Origin: Halomonas sp.
GTDB lineage: Bacteria > Pseudomonadota > Gammaproteobacteria > Pseudomonadales > Halomonadaceae
Direction of reading: 5' to 3'
DNA: 64,000 nt
Assembly: GCF_017515565.1 (NCBI RefSeq)
Contig: NZ_JAFWFN010000049.1
Span: 1-64,000 of the forward strand
Part shown: in pieces, positions 13,303 to 22,832 of the stretch
Layout: each line of letters opens with the position of its first letter
How positions within the stretch are numbered: the first letter of the stretch is position 1
Translations under genes and position numbers: made by a program
Notes under the pieces: model-generated
What the model saw: only the letters and a program-made list of their open reading frames with translations
The model's database searches: none
Told to the model about the DNA's origin: nothing

Positions 13303-13848
13303 ATGTTAAACCAACTGCGTCTAGATCATGCCAATATGGCACGTATGCTCCATGTGCTTCAGCTTAAGCAGAAAACTCTGGCGCTGGGGGAGCGCCCTAA
13401 CTTTCAGTTGATGCGCGAAGTGGTGGACTACATTCTTTCCTACATGGAGGGCTTTGCCACCCCACTAGAGCGGATATGTGTAGAGCGGCTAGAGGCCAAA
13501 GCGCCTGAGCATCTCCCGCTGATGGAGCAAATGGCGGCTGACTATCGGGAGCTTAAACCGCGGCTGCAACGGCTATCCAACGATATCGATATGATCCTAA
13601 TGGATAATATTTTGCCAATGGATCGTTTCGCACAAGATCTGAAAGCCTACCTGGAGGCGCATCGCGCTTACCTGCGCCGCGAGCGCGAAGGCTTGTTCCC
13701 GCTTCTCGACAAACACTTTAGCCCTGACGATATGCAGGAGCTCCGCGAAGCCCTACCAGAAGGTGCTGAGCAGGAGTTGGAGCGCCTACAGCATGCTTAT
13801 CCCGAGCTATATGCCGAGCTGTGTGGTGCTGAGGTGCCATCGCTCTAA
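13303..13848 (+). CDS. Hemerythrin-like helical protein with altered metal site
   Basis: A 181-residue all-helical protein starting MLNQLRLDHANMARML, as HHE cation-binding proteins do. In the family, the second helix usually carries FHHPKE, giving two His and a Glu to the di-iron site. Here the aligned stretch (about residues 48-56) reads GFATPLERI, so both His are gone. The C-terminal helix keeps HRAYLRREREGLFPLL. The start at 13303 has AGAGGAG at -8; an earlier ATG (13276) lacks one. A terminator follows. Family membership is likely, but oxygen or iron binding is doubtful. Function unknown. Confidence 0.75.
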   Translation: MLNQLRLDHANMARMLHVLQLKQKTLALGERPNFQLMREVVDYILSYMEGFATPLERICVERLEAKAPEHLPLMEQMAADYRELKPRLQRLSNDIDMILMDNILPMDRFAQDLKAYLEAHRAYLRREREGLFPLLDKHFSPDDMQELREALPEGAEQELERLQHAYPELYAELCGAEVPSL

Positions 13849-13872
13849 GAATCCAAGTGCTCTTCAGAGCAG

Positions 13873-13908
13873 AGCGGGGCGTGTTAAACTCACGCCCCGC
13901 TGTTTATT
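13873..13908 (+). terminator. Terminator after the hemerythrin-like gene
   Basis: An 11-bp perfect stem, AGCGGGGCGTG (13873-13883) with CACGCCCCGCT (13891-13901), has a 7-base loop and is followed by GTTTATT. Confidence 0.8.
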
Positions 13909-13964
13909 AATGGCTTGGAGAGGGCTGGCGTGGCAAGAGCGTATGACAGGTTGGGAAAGCTGAC

Positions 13965-14768
13965 ATGGTAGGCCCTGTGCTGATTTTTGATTCAGGTGTA
14001 GGTGGTCTTTCCGTCGCTAACTCGTTGCGTTTGCACTATCCCAAGGTGGCGATGTGCTATGCCTGTGATAACGCCTGGTTGCCTTACGGGCTGCGTGACG
14101 ATGACACGCTGGCTAAGCGTATCGTGGCGGTTTGCCAAGCGGCGGTTGCGGCGTGTCAGGCCAGCCTGTTGGTGGTTGCCTGTAATACCGCCAGTACGCT
14201 GGCGCTGGAAGGCCTGCGTCAAACCCTAATGATTCCCGTGGTGGGCACGGTACCGGCAATTAAACCGGCAGCGCTGGCGAGCAAAACACGCCATATTGGC
14301 CTGCTGGCTACCACTGCGACGGTTAATCGGCCTTACACGCAGGGGCTAATCGAAAGCTTTGCCAGTGACTGCCTGGTGACGAAAGTGGCGGCAGACGCAC
14401 TGGTCACGGAGGCGGAAGCTTGGCTAGCTGGCAGGCCGCTCAACGCTACCCGTATTCATCAAGCGCTGCTGCCGTTATGGCAAGCCGCTCAGGCTACCCC
14501 CGCGCTAGATACTGTAGTGCTTGGCTGCACCCATTTCCCGCTGCTAAAACCTATGCTTGCAACGCTCACTCCAACGCCGCTTGCGTGGGTTGATTCCGGC
14601 GATGCCATTGCTCGACGAGTAGGTCAAATAGCCAAACAGCTGGTCTTTAGCACAGCTGACGGCCGCTGTTTTACCACCGCGCCAGCGGATGCGCTGATTG
14701 ACGGGTTTGCTCGCTATGGTTTTCAAGCGCCGCAGCGTTTAACCCTGCCCGATGCAGAGGCCGTGTAG
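13965..14768 (+). CDS. murI: Glutamate racemase
   Basis: Interconverts L- and D-glutamate for peptidoglycan. 267 residues with the two catalytic Cys motifs of the family: VVACNTAST (C73) and VLGCTHFPLL (C188, H190). The N-terminal FDSGVGGLSV and the PYG element (residues 40-42) are also present. It is followed at 60 bases by trmA on the same strand, probably one transcript; a terminator isolates it from the upstream gene. No strong Shine-Dalgarno precedes the ATG (GGGAAAGCTGAC). Confidence 0.94.
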   Translation: MVGPVLIFDSGVGGLSVANSLRLHYPKVAMCYACDNAWLPYGLRDDDTLAKRIVAVCQAAVAACQASLLVVACNTASTLALEGLRQTLMIPVVGTVPAIKPAALASKTRHIGLLATTATVNRPYTQGLIESFASDCLVTKVAADALVTEAEAWLAGRPLNATRIHQALLPLWQAAQATPALDTVVLGCTHFPLLKPMLATLTPTPLAWVDSGDAIARRVGQIAKQLVFSTADGRCFTTAPADALIDGFARYGFQAPQRLTLPDAEAV

Positions 14769-14828
14769 TAGCCCATCTCCTTAGTTGCCCAACCGGTTAA
14801 TAATTACCCATCTTTAAGAGGAGCCACC

Positions 14829-15941
14829 TTGGCGATCCCCACTGTCGATCCAGAACGCTACGCTGAGCAGCTAGCCGAAAAACGCACTTATATTGAGAGC
14901 ACCTTCGCCCACTTTGCGCCCCCTGAGCTTGAAGTGTATCCCTCGCCGCCAAGCCACTACCGCCAACGCTGCGAGTTTCGTATTTGGCATGAAGAGGATG
15001 ACCTTTTTTATGCCATGTTCGAGGTGGATCCAGAAAACCCCAAGAACAAAAAAGTGGTCCGCCTTGATCAGTTTCCGGTTGCCAGTGAGCATATTAATGC
15101 GCTGATGCCACGCCTGCGCGAGGCGTTTCTAGCCAGTGATGAGCTACGCCGCAGGCTGTTTCAAGTGGAGTTTTTGACCACGCTTTCAGGGGAAGCCTTG
15201 GTCACGCTGATTTACCACCGCCCGCTGGAAGAGGCTTGGGAAGCAGAAGCGCGTGAGCTGGAAAAAACACTGGGCATTATGATTATTGGCCGCTCGCGCA
15301 AGCAGCGCATCGTGCTCACCCAGGACCACGTTTGGGAGTGCTTAACGGTAGATGGCCATTCGCTGCACTACCAGCAAGTAGAGAACAGCTTTACCCAGCC
15401 CAACGCGCATATCTGTCAAACCATGCTGAGCTGGGCGAAAGAGGTCACGCAAGGCCGCCAAACAGAAGACTTGGTAGAGCTTTATTGCGGCAACGGCAAC
15501 TTTACCATCGCTTTAGCGGATAACTTTCGCCGTGTGCTGGCTACTGAAATTTCCCGTACCTCGGTGGCTAGCGCCAACGTCAACCTGGATGCGAATAGCG
15601 TGACCAACGCCCAGGTGGCAAGAATGTCTGCAGAGGAGTTTTCTTCAGCGCTGAAAGGCGAAAAAGCTGGCCGCCGGGTGGCCGAGATGGGGTTGGAAAG
15701 CTACGATTTTTCTACGGTGCTGGTCGATCCGCCGAGGGCAGGTTTAGATGAGCAGAACTGTCAGCAAATCAGCGAATACGACCAGATCGTCTATATTTCA
15801 TGCAACCCGGCAACGCTGGCTGAAAATTTAACCATACTGACTAAGACCCACCGCATTGAACGGTTCGCGCTTTTTGATCAGTTTCCCTTTACCCATCATT
15901 GTGAATGCGGGGTATGGCTCACGCGGCGTACAGCCGTGTAA
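14829..15941 (+). CDS. trmA: tRNA (uracil-5-)-methyltransferase TrmA
   Basis: Uses S-adenosylmethionine to make m5U54 in the T-loop of tRNAs. 370 residues against 366 in E. coli. The start is TTG at 14829, preceded by AAGAGGAG; no better ATG is nearby. Seen: LVELYCGNGNFTIAL (SAM site), VLVDPPRAGLDE, and the catalytic YISCNPATLAENL near the C-terminus. It probably shares a transcript with murI. Confidence 0.95.
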   Translation: MAIPTVDPERYAEQLAEKRTYIESTFAHFAPPELEVYPSPPSHYRQRCEFRIWHEEDDLFYAMFEVDPENPKNKKVVRLDQFPVASEHINALMPRLREAFLASDELRRRLFQVEFLTTLSGEALVTLIYHRPLEEAWEAEARELEKTLGIMIIGRSRKQRIVLTQDHVWECLTVDGHSLHYQQVENSFTQPNAHICQTMLSWAKEVTQGRQTEDLVELYCGNGNFTIALADNFRRVLATEISRTSVASANVNLDANSVTNAQVARMSAEEFSSALKGEKAGRRVAEMGLESYDFSTVLVDPPRAGLDEQNCQQISEYDQIVYISCNPATLAENLTILTKTHRIERFALFDQFPFTHHCECGVWLTRRTAV

Positions 15942-16115
15942 TCTTCAAATTGTCAATAGTGCTTATGATGCACAAGCGGCATACACCATGAATAACCTGT
16001 CAGATGGTTAGGGTGGCGGCCATGGGTAGCGTAAGCTAGTGAACAGCGTGGCCTAAAGGCCTATTGTTCTTCGTTTTTTGGCCATAGTAGTGGCCCCAGG
16101 CAGTCGAGGTGATGG

Positions 16116-19100
16116 ATGCATTACGTTGCGATTGAAGAGAGTCGGCAGGATCTTTTAAAGCAGCTACAAGAGCGATTGAAAGCGCGATTGGAGCCTGCAC
16201 GCGCGGCAGATGTTGAAGCCTTCGCTCGGCACTTTTATGCCACGGTTCCTGTTGAGGACCTGATTGATCGTCGGCTCGACGATCTCTATGGCGCCACGCT
16301 GTCGATTTGGCAGTTTCTGCAAAATCACGACCCCCTAAGCCCCAAAGTACGGGTGTTTAACCCAGATTTCGAAGAGCATGGCTGGCAGTCTACCCACACT
16401 TTTGTGGCTGTTTTGCATGAAGATATGCCGTTTTTAGTCGACTCAGTGCGTATTGAGTTAAACCGCCGTGGCCTAACGGTGCATGCTATTCAAAATGCCG
16501 TCTTTGCTGTCGCGCGCAATGGCCAGTATCAGCTTCAAGAGCTTGCATCGCCACGGGATGAAGATGCGCCTGAAGCGCGGGAATCACTCATTGTCATTGA
16601 GGTGGATCGTCATACCGACCCTGACGCATTGGCTAATATTGAAAGCAAACTGCGCGACGTGCTGCGGGATGTGCGCACCGCCGTAGGTGATTTTGACGCA
16701 ATGTGCGGCCAGATAACCACCGCAATTCAAGAGCTTGAAAAAAACTGCCCACCACAGATCGACCCAGATGATCACGAAGAAGCCATCGCTTTTTTAGAGT
16801 GGCTGCTTAAGGATAACTTCACCTTCCTGGGTTACGACGAGTACTTACTGGAAGGCAATGAGTTACAGCGTGATCCCAATAGCGTGCTAGGTGTTTTCCG
16901 CCTTGATCAGCCGCGCTATCGGGAGCGTATCCGTACCGAAGAAGGTATCGATGAGCACAACGACTTCGTGCTGGTGCCTCAGCTACTGTCGTTTGCCAAA
17001 AGTGCTCACCACTCTCGGGTACATCGCCCCACGTATCCTGATTACATCACCGTTGATCGCTACGACGATGACGGCAATGTCATCGGTGAGCGGCGTTTCT
17101 TTGGCTTGTTCACTTCTACGGTGTACAACGAATCTCCGCGCAACATTCCGCTGTTGCGTCGTAAATTGAAAGCCGTCATGGATATTGCCGGCTTCAACCC
17201 GCACGGACACAACGGCAAACAGCTGCTCCAAGTGCTGGAAGTGTATCCTCGCGACGACCTGTTCCAGATTAGTACGGAATCGCTGGCCAGCACTGCGCTG
17301 GGTATTCTTAATATCCGTGAGCGCCGTCAGGTACGTCTGTTTATTCGCGCGGATGTCAGCGGTAAGTTTTATTCCTGCTTAGTTTTTGTACCTCGGGATG
17401 TGTTCTCTACTGACCTGCGCCAGCGTATTCAAAATATGTTGTGTGACGAGTTGGGTGCCCACTTTGGCGACTTCAACACCTACTTGTCGGAGTCGGTGCT
17501 GGCGCGTATTCAGCTTATTTTGCGCTTTAACGGTGATGCGCCCAGCCAGTACGACCTTAAACGTCTGGAAAGTAAAGTGGCACGCTTAGCGCGCAGCTGG
17601 CGCGACGACCTGCAGGCCGCAATGATCGAAGGGTTTGGCGAAGAGCGTGCCAATCTACTGACCGAGCAGTTCCAAGAGGCGTTCTCGGCCAGCTACCGTG
17701 AAGATTTTAATGCCCGCACGGCGGTGTTTGATGTACAGCATCTGTTGGATTTAGATGGTGGCGCAGACCTCTCACTATCGCTCTACCGCCCTCTTGAGGA
17801 GCAAGCGGGCGGTATGAACCTGAAGCTGTACCACCGTGAGTCGCAGATACCATTATCCGATGTTTTGCCGATGATGGAGAACTTAGGGCTGCGGGTGATT
17901 GGTGAGCGCCCCTACGATATCAACGCCCCTCAGCAGCGCTATTGGATTCATGACTTCGAGCTTGAGCACAGCCGTGAAGGTGTGAACTTAAGCGAAATGC
18001 GCGATACCTTCAGCGAAGCGTTTAAGCGTATTTGGGCAGGTGAAGCAGACAACGACGCCTTCAATCGGCTGATTATTGGGGCAGGGTTAGATTGGCGCGA
18101 AGTGGCCATGCTGCGCGGCTATGCCCGCTACTTAAAGCAGATCCGCTTTGGTATGTCCCAAGACTACATCGCGGCAACGCTGGTGAATTACCCGGCGATT
18201 ACCCAAGGGCTGGTTGAGCTGTTCCGCCTGCGCTTTGACCCAGCGCATCAGCAGAGTGCAACCGACGACTGTGTGGCTCGTTTAAACGAGCACCTGGAGG
18301 GCGTGGCGAGCTTAAACGATGATCAGCTGCTGCGCCGTTTTATGGAGCTTATTCAAGCCACACTGCGTACCAACTATTACCAGAAAGCTGATAACGGCAG
18401 CTTTAAAGACTATATCGCCTATAAGCTTGAGCCATCGAAAGTCACAGGTATGCCCAAGCCCCGCCCGGCGTTTGAAATTTTTGTGTGTTCGCCAAGAGTT
18501 GAAGGCGTACACCTGCGCGGTGGCAAAGTAGCGCGGGGTGGCTTGCGCTGGTCTGACCGTCTGGAAGACTTCCGCACCGAAGTACTCGGCCTTGTTAAAG
18601 CACAACAGGTCAAAAACGCAGTCATCGTGCCGGTAGGCGCAAAGGGCGGCTTTGTGTGCAAGCGCATGCCGGAAAATGCCGACCGTGAAACGCTGCAAAA
18701 GGAAGGTATCGCCTGTTACAAAATCTTTATCCGCGCGCTGTTAGATGTCACCGACAACCTCGTGGGTGGAGAGGTAGTGCCGCCACAAAACGTAGTGCGC
18801 CACGATGAAGATGACTCCTATCTAGTCGTTGCCGCTGATAAAGGCACCGCGACTTTCTCGGACATCGCCAACGAAATTTCGGTTGAGTATGGCCACTGGC
18901 TGGGGGATGCCTTTGCCTCTGGCGGTGCCAACGGCTACGACCATAAGAAAATGGCGATTACCGCCCGTGGTGCCTGGGAGTCCGTTAAGCGCCACTTCAA
19001 AAACCTTGGCGTCAACACCCAGCAAGACCTGTTCACGGTAGTTGGTATTGGTGATATGGCCGGTGACGTGTTCGGTAACGGTATGCTGCTGTCGGATAAA

Positions 19101-20939
19101 ATTCAGCTGGTGGGGGCGTTTAACCACCTGCATATTTTTGTCGACCCCAATCCAGATGCAGATGCCGCCTTTGCCGAGCGTACACGCTTGTTTAACCTGC
19201 CCCGCTCCAGTTGGGAAGACTACAGCGTAGAGTTGATTTCCAAAGGCGGCGGCGTGTTTAGCCGTAGCGCTAAATCCATCGCCATCAGCCCTGAAATGCA
19301 GCAAGTATTTGGTATTCAAGAAACACGCCTATCGCCCAACGACCTGATTCGCGCCATGTTGAAGGCCAAGGTCGACCTGCTTTGGAATGGTGGCATCGGC
19401 ACCTACGTAAAAAGCTCCGATGAAACTGACGCTGACGTGGGTGATAAAGCCAACGACGCGCTGCGCATTAACGGCACTGAGCTGCACTGCCGCGTGGTAG
19501 GTGAGGGCGGTAACCTCGGGTTCACTCAACGCGGGCGGATGGAAGCCTCCGCCAACGGCGTGCGGGTTTACACCGACTTTATTGATAACGCGGGTGGGGT
19601 TAACTGCTCCGACCACGAGGTCAATATTAAGATATTGATTGATGAAGTGGTTAAGCGTGGCGACATGACCGACAAGCAGCGCAACCAGCTGCTGGCGGAT
19701 ATGACAGAAGAGGTTGCTGACCTGGTTATTTTGGATAACTATCGCCAAACCCAGGCGCTGGATCTCTCAGAAATTCTTTCCCAGCAGGGGATGGGGCCCT
19801 TCCGTCGCTTTATCAGTGAGCTTGAGTCTGCCGGGCAGATCGACCGTGAGCTTGAATTCCTGCCCGCTGACGATGTGCTGAAAGAGCGTATCAGCAACAA
19901 CCAGGGTATGCGCTTGCCAGAGCTGGCCGTGCTGATCTCCTACGCTAAGAGCACTCTGAAGGGTGATTTGATCAACTCAGATATACCGGATGATCTCTAT
20001 ATTCATCGCCACTTAGAGCGCCTGTTCCCGGCCGTGCTGACCGAGCGCTATCAGGGGGAGATGTATGAGCACCGCTTGAAGCGTGAAATCGTTGCTACTC
20101 AGGTGGCAAACGATTTGGTCGATCACATGGGTATTGTGTTCGTTCGCCGCTTGATGGATTCCACTGGTGCCGGGCGGGCCGATATCGCACGCGCTTACAT
20201 CGTTGCCCGTGATGCGTTTAATCTGCCTGCCCTGTGGGCACAGATCGAAGCGCTGGATAACCAAGTGCCGAGCCGTGTGCAGTACTCGATGATGCTCGAA
20301 CTGATGCGCATGATCCGTCGCGCTACTCGCTGGTTCCTGCGCACCCACCTGGGGCTTTCTACTCACGATGCCATCGAATTCTTTGGCCCGCGTTTAGCGC
20401 AGCTGCAAGAGGGTATTGGCGAGCTGCTAAGCGGTGAAGAGCAGGCTGCTTGGCGCAAGCGCTGTGATGAGTTGCAGGAAGCTGGCGTGCCGGAAGCTTT
20501 GGCCTCAACGGTGGCAGCTGCACCAAGCCTCTACGCTGGCCTGGGCATTATTCAAGCGGCACGAGTCACCAATGAGAAGCCCCAGCGGGTCGCCGAAGTG
20601 TTCTACGAGATCGGCAGCCGCCTGGAACTTCCCTGGATGATCCAGCAGGTAACCCACCTAGAAGTGCGCGATGCTTGGCAGGCGCAGGCAAGGGAGTCCT
20701 TCCGTGACGACATCGACCGCCAGCAGTTAGCACTTACCACAAGCGTGCTGAAACTTGAGGCGGGCAGTCGCGATACCCAAGAGCGTGTCGCCCAATGGCT
20801 TGAGCAGCATGCCGAGCTGCATCGTCGCTGGTGCCGCTTGATTGACGAGGTACGTGGCGGCAGTGAAGGTGGTTTTGCACTGTTTGCCGTTGCCATTCGT
20901 GAACTGGTGGACCTCGCAGAGAGCGATAGCGAAGCGTAA
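16116..20939 (+). CDS. gdhB: NAD-specific glutamate dehydrogenase, large (180-kDa class)
   Basis: Deaminates glutamate to 2-oxoglutarate with NAD+, a catabolic role. 1607 residues, the size of the GdhB/GDH2 large family. N-terminal ACT-like regulatory regions precede the catalytic core, which begins near residue 800 with KVARGGLRWSDRLEDFRTE and VPVGAKGGF. The dinucleotide-binding part follows (VVGIGDMAGDVFGNGML, about 970). The long C-terminal helical region is typical of the class. GAGGTGATGG overlaps the start region. Monocistronic, with a strong terminator. The product is intact end to end. Confidence 0.94.
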   Translation: MHYVAIEESRQDLLKQLQERLKARLEPARAADVEAFARHFYATVPVEDLIDRRLDDLYGATLSIWQFLQNHDPLSPKVRVFNPDFEEHGWQSTHTFVAVLHEDMPFLVDSVRIELNRRGLTVHAIQNAVFAVARNGQYQLQELASPRDEDAPEARESLIVIEVDRHTDPDALANIESKLRDVLRDVRTAVGDFDAMCGQITTAIQELEKNCPPQIDPDDHEEAIAFLEWLLKDNFTFLGYDEYLLEGNELQRDPNSVLGVFRLDQPRYRERIRTEEGIDEHNDFVLVPQLLSFAKSAHHSRVHRPTYPDYITVDRYDDDGNVIGERRFFGLFTSTVYNESPRNIPLLRRKLKAVMDIAGFNPHGHNGKQLLQVLEVYPRDDLFQISTESLASTALGILNIRERRQVRLFIRADVSGKFYSCLVFVPRDVFSTDLRQRIQNMLCDELGAHFGDFNTYLSESVLARIQLILRFNGDAPSQYDLKRLESKVARLARSWRDDLQAAMIEGFGEERANLLTEQFQEAFSASYREDFNARTAVFDVQHLLDLDGGADLSLSLYRPLEEQAGGMNLKLYHRESQIPLSDVLPMMENLGLRVIGERPYDINAPQQRYWIHDFELEHSREGVNLSEMRDTFSEAFKRIWAGEADNDAFNRLIIGAGLDWREVAMLRGYARYLKQIRFGMSQDYIAATLVNYPAITQGLVELFRLRFDPAHQQSATDDCVARLNEHLEGVASLNDDQLLRRFMELIQATLRTNYYQKADNGSFKDYIAYKLEPSKVTGMPKPRPAFEIFVCSPRVEGVHLRGGKVARGGLRWSDRLEDFRTEVLGLVKAQQVKNAVIVPVGAKGGFVCKRMPENADRETLQKEGIACYKIFIRALLDVTDNLVGGEVVPPQNVVRHDEDDSYLVVAADKGTATFSDIANEISVEYGHWLGDAFASGGANGYDHKKMAITARGAWESVKRHFKNLGVNTQQDLFTVVGIGDMAGDVFGNGMLLSDKIQLVGAFNHLHIFVDPNPDADAAFAERTRLFNLPRSSWEDYSVELISKGGGVFSRSAKSIAISPEMQQVFGIQETRLSPNDLIRAMLKAKVDLLWNGGIGTYVKSSDETDADVGDKANDALRINGTELHCRVVGEGGNLGFTQRGRMEASANGVRVYTDFIDNAGGVNCSDHEVNIKILIDEVVKRGDMTDKQRNQLLADMTEEVADLVILDNYRQTQALDLSEILSQQGMGPFRRFISELESAGQIDRELEFLPADDVLKERISNNQGMRLPELAVLISYAKSTLKGDLINSDIPDDLYIHRHLERLFPAVLTERYQGEMYEHRLKREIVATQVANDLVDHMGIVFVRRLMDSTGAGRADIARAYIVARDAFNLPALWAQIEALDNQVPSRVQYSMMLELMRMIRRATRWFLRTHLGLSTHDAIEFFGPRLAQLQEGIGELLSGEEQAAWRKRCDELQEAGVPEALASTVAAAPSLYAGLGIIQAARVTNEKPQRVAEVFYEIGSRLELPWMIQQVTHLEVRDAWQAQARESFRDDIDRQQLALTTSVLKLEAGSRDTQERVAQWLEQHAELHRRWCRLIDEVRGGSEGGFALFAVAIRELVDLAESDSEA

Positions 20940-20962
20940 ATCTTACGCTGAGCTGTCAGCAT

Positions 20963-20998
20963 AAGCCGTGCCCTGGTTCGCCAGGGCACGGCTTTTTT
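20963..20998 (+). terminator. Terminator after gdh
   Basis: A 14-bp perfect stem (20963-20976 with 20981-20994) has a UUCG-type tetraloop and is followed by a T-run. This is the strongest terminator in the window. Confidence 0.95.
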
Positions 20999-21092
20999 GT
21001 GGGCTGCTTTCCCTGCGAAATGCTGTTGATGTGCGCTATACTGCGCCCGCCCCGCTTATGCTGCCTACCCATCGCCCAGGAGAGCCTTGCTG

Positions 21093-22109
21093 ATGTATAA
21101 CATTGCCCGTTCGCTGCTGTTTCGCTTAGACCCGGAAACGTCGCATGGTATGGCGCTGCGTGGGTTAGATGCCCTGCATCGGGTAGGCAGTGTTAAGCGA
21201 GTCTATGGCGAGCCGGTAAGCGACCCTGTTGAACTGATGGGACTGCATTTTAGCAACCGAGTAGGCCTTGCCGCCGGGTTAGACAAAAATGCTGACCACC
21301 TGGATGCATTGGGCGCGCTGGGCTTTGGCTTTGTGGAAGTGGGTACCGTGACGCCCAAAGCGCAGCCAGGCAACCCGAAACCGCGCTTGTTTCGCTTAGC
21401 GGGTCATGAGGCCATCATCAACCGCTTTGGTTTTAATAACAAAGGGGTTGAACACCTGGTGCAGCAAGTAAGGCAGCGCCATTACGGTGGCATCGTGGGC
21501 ATTAATATCGGTAAAAATCTTACTACCTCGGTCGAGCATGCCCTGGATGACTACCTGCTCTGTTTAGAGGCAGTCCACGGTGTGGCAGATTACATCGCGG
21601 TGAATATCTCATCGCCCAACACCCCAGGCTTACGCACCCTACAGTTTGGTGAGCAGCTAGACGCGCTGTTGGGGTCTATCCGCGCCCGCAGCTATGCGCT
21701 GGATGCCGAGACAGGCCGCAGGGTGCCGCTGTTGGTAAAAATTGCCCCGGATATGAGTGAAGAAGAAGTCGCGCTGGTAGCAGGCAGTATTGCTGGTAAC
21801 GCGTTAGATGGCGTAATTGCCACTAACACCACGGTTTCCCGGGATGCGGTGAAAAGTGATCCACAGGCAAACGAAGCGGGTGGACTATCCGGTAAGCCGG
21901 TTTTTGAAGCCTCTAACACCGTTATTCGTCTGTTGCGGGCACAGCTTCCTACGCTACCGATCATTGGCGTTGGGGGAATCGACAGCGGTGATGCAGCCAA
22001 AGCTAAAATTGCTGCAGGCGCTGATTTAGTACAGCTCTACTCAGGCTTGATTTACCAGGGGCCAGGGCTTGTGAAAGAGTGTGCCGAGGCGCTGAAAAAA
22101 GGGCGGTAA
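21093..22109 (+). CDS. pyrD: Dihydroorotate dehydrogenase (quinone), class 2
   Basis: Membrane-associated FMN enzyme that oxidises dihydroorotate to orotate in pyrimidine synthesis. 338 residues from the ATG at 21093. MYNIARSLLFRLDPE matches the amphipathic N-terminal helix of class 2 enzymes, so the upstream TTG (21087) is not needed. AGGAG lies 10 bases upstream. Seen: GLAAGLDKNAD, FGFNNKG, NISSPNTPGLR (Ser base of class 2), VKIAPDMSEEE, and IGVGGIDSG near the FMN phosphate. It ends close to the terminator that serves rmf. Confidence 0.96.
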   Translation: MYNIARSLLFRLDPETSHGMALRGLDALHRVGSVKRVYGEPVSDPVELMGLHFSNRVGLAAGLDKNADHLDALGALGFGFVEVGTVTPKAQPGNPKPRLFRLAGHEAIINRFGFNNKGVEHLVQQVRQRHYGGIVGINIGKNLTTSVEHALDDYLLCLEAVHGVADYIAVNISSPNTPGLRTLQFGEQLDALLGSIRARSYALDAETGRRVPLLVKIAPDMSEEEVALVAGSIAGNALDGVIATNTTVSRDAVKSDPQANEAGGLSGKPVFEASNTVIRLLRAQLPTLPIIGVGGIDSGDAAKAKIAAGADLVQLYSGLIYQGPGLVKECAEALKKGR

Positions 22110-22150
22110 AGACGTACATAGGGAAAAGTGGGGGCGAGGTAATAGCGCAT

Positions 22151-22175
22151 TAAAAAGCCCGCGTGCTCGCGGGCT
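22151..22175 (-). terminator. Terminator of rmf (minus strand)
   Basis: AGCCCGCG (22156-22163) pairs with CGCGGGCT (22168-22175). Read on the minus strand the stem is followed by TTTTTAA, so it ends rmf rather than pyrD. Confidence 0.8.
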
Positions 22176-22209
22176 ACTTATACCTAACGTAACTTGTAAA
22201 AGGTGAAAA

Positions 22210-22419
22210 CTAGGACATGACTAGGGGGTTTTTATGGATGCCGGAAACGCCAGTCATACCATCCCACTGGTCGCCGCGTCCTTCACGCCAGCCGCTCATC
22301 CAGTATTCGCGTAAATTAACATCTTGGCTGGGGCAATCATCACGGGAGCGACCCGTAATACCCGCTTTATATCCGTGAACATAAGCCCGTTGGAAGCGAT
22401 CACGTTTTTGTCGTTTCAT
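22210..22419 (-). CDS. rmf: Ribosome modulation factor
   Basis: Stationary-phase protein that dimerises 70S ribosomes into inactive 100S particles. 69 residues beginning MKRQKRDRFQRAYVHGY, then GITGRSRDDCP and WMSGWREGRGD, matching E. coli Rmf (55 residues) with a longer tail. It has its own terminator and a long upstream spacer, as expected for a growth-phase-controlled gene. The regulator cannot be read from the sequence. Confidence 0.95.
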   Translation of the reverse strand: MKRQKRDRFQRAYVHGYKAGITGRSRDDCPSQDVNLREYWMSGWREGRGDQWDGMTGVSGIHKNPLVMS

Positions 22420-22832
22420 TGGCTAACCTCGTTTCATGAAAGCCTTTGATAAGAAACAGAGCTTGATGCTGTGCTGCGTAGGTACACAGAGTCGATATAA
22501 ATAGTTGATATAAACAGTGTGTAACCTTTGTCGCACCAGCGTCTGTTCCGAGAGCTGACCTCAACAGCGAGGTACCGCATAAGCGCTAATGCCTAGCACT
22601 CACGTGCTGAACGGGCCAAGCGGTAATCTCGACAAGCCATACGCCATTAAAGCATTCACATAGAGTGGATGAACCCATTAACGACTATGACCAACAACGC
22701 ATGCGTTTTTTCAGTAGCTACACTTCTATTGATAGACCATCATGGGGTCACTTGTCGACTATGAAGTTGTCATAAGACGTAAACACATTTGCCATATATA
22801 GGAATATCGCGCGGTTACGCGCGGCGAACACC
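22420..22832. other. Gene-free spacer between rmf and rlmKL
   Basis: 413 bases between divergent genes. No credible ORF or repeat. It must contain the rmf and rlmKL promoters, but I could not pick out confident elements. Confidence 0.5.

Noticed and set aside
22156-22175. Terminator of pyrD on the plus strand
   Set aside because: The stem has a T-run only when read on the minus strand, so it belongs to rmf; a weak effect on pyrD is possible.
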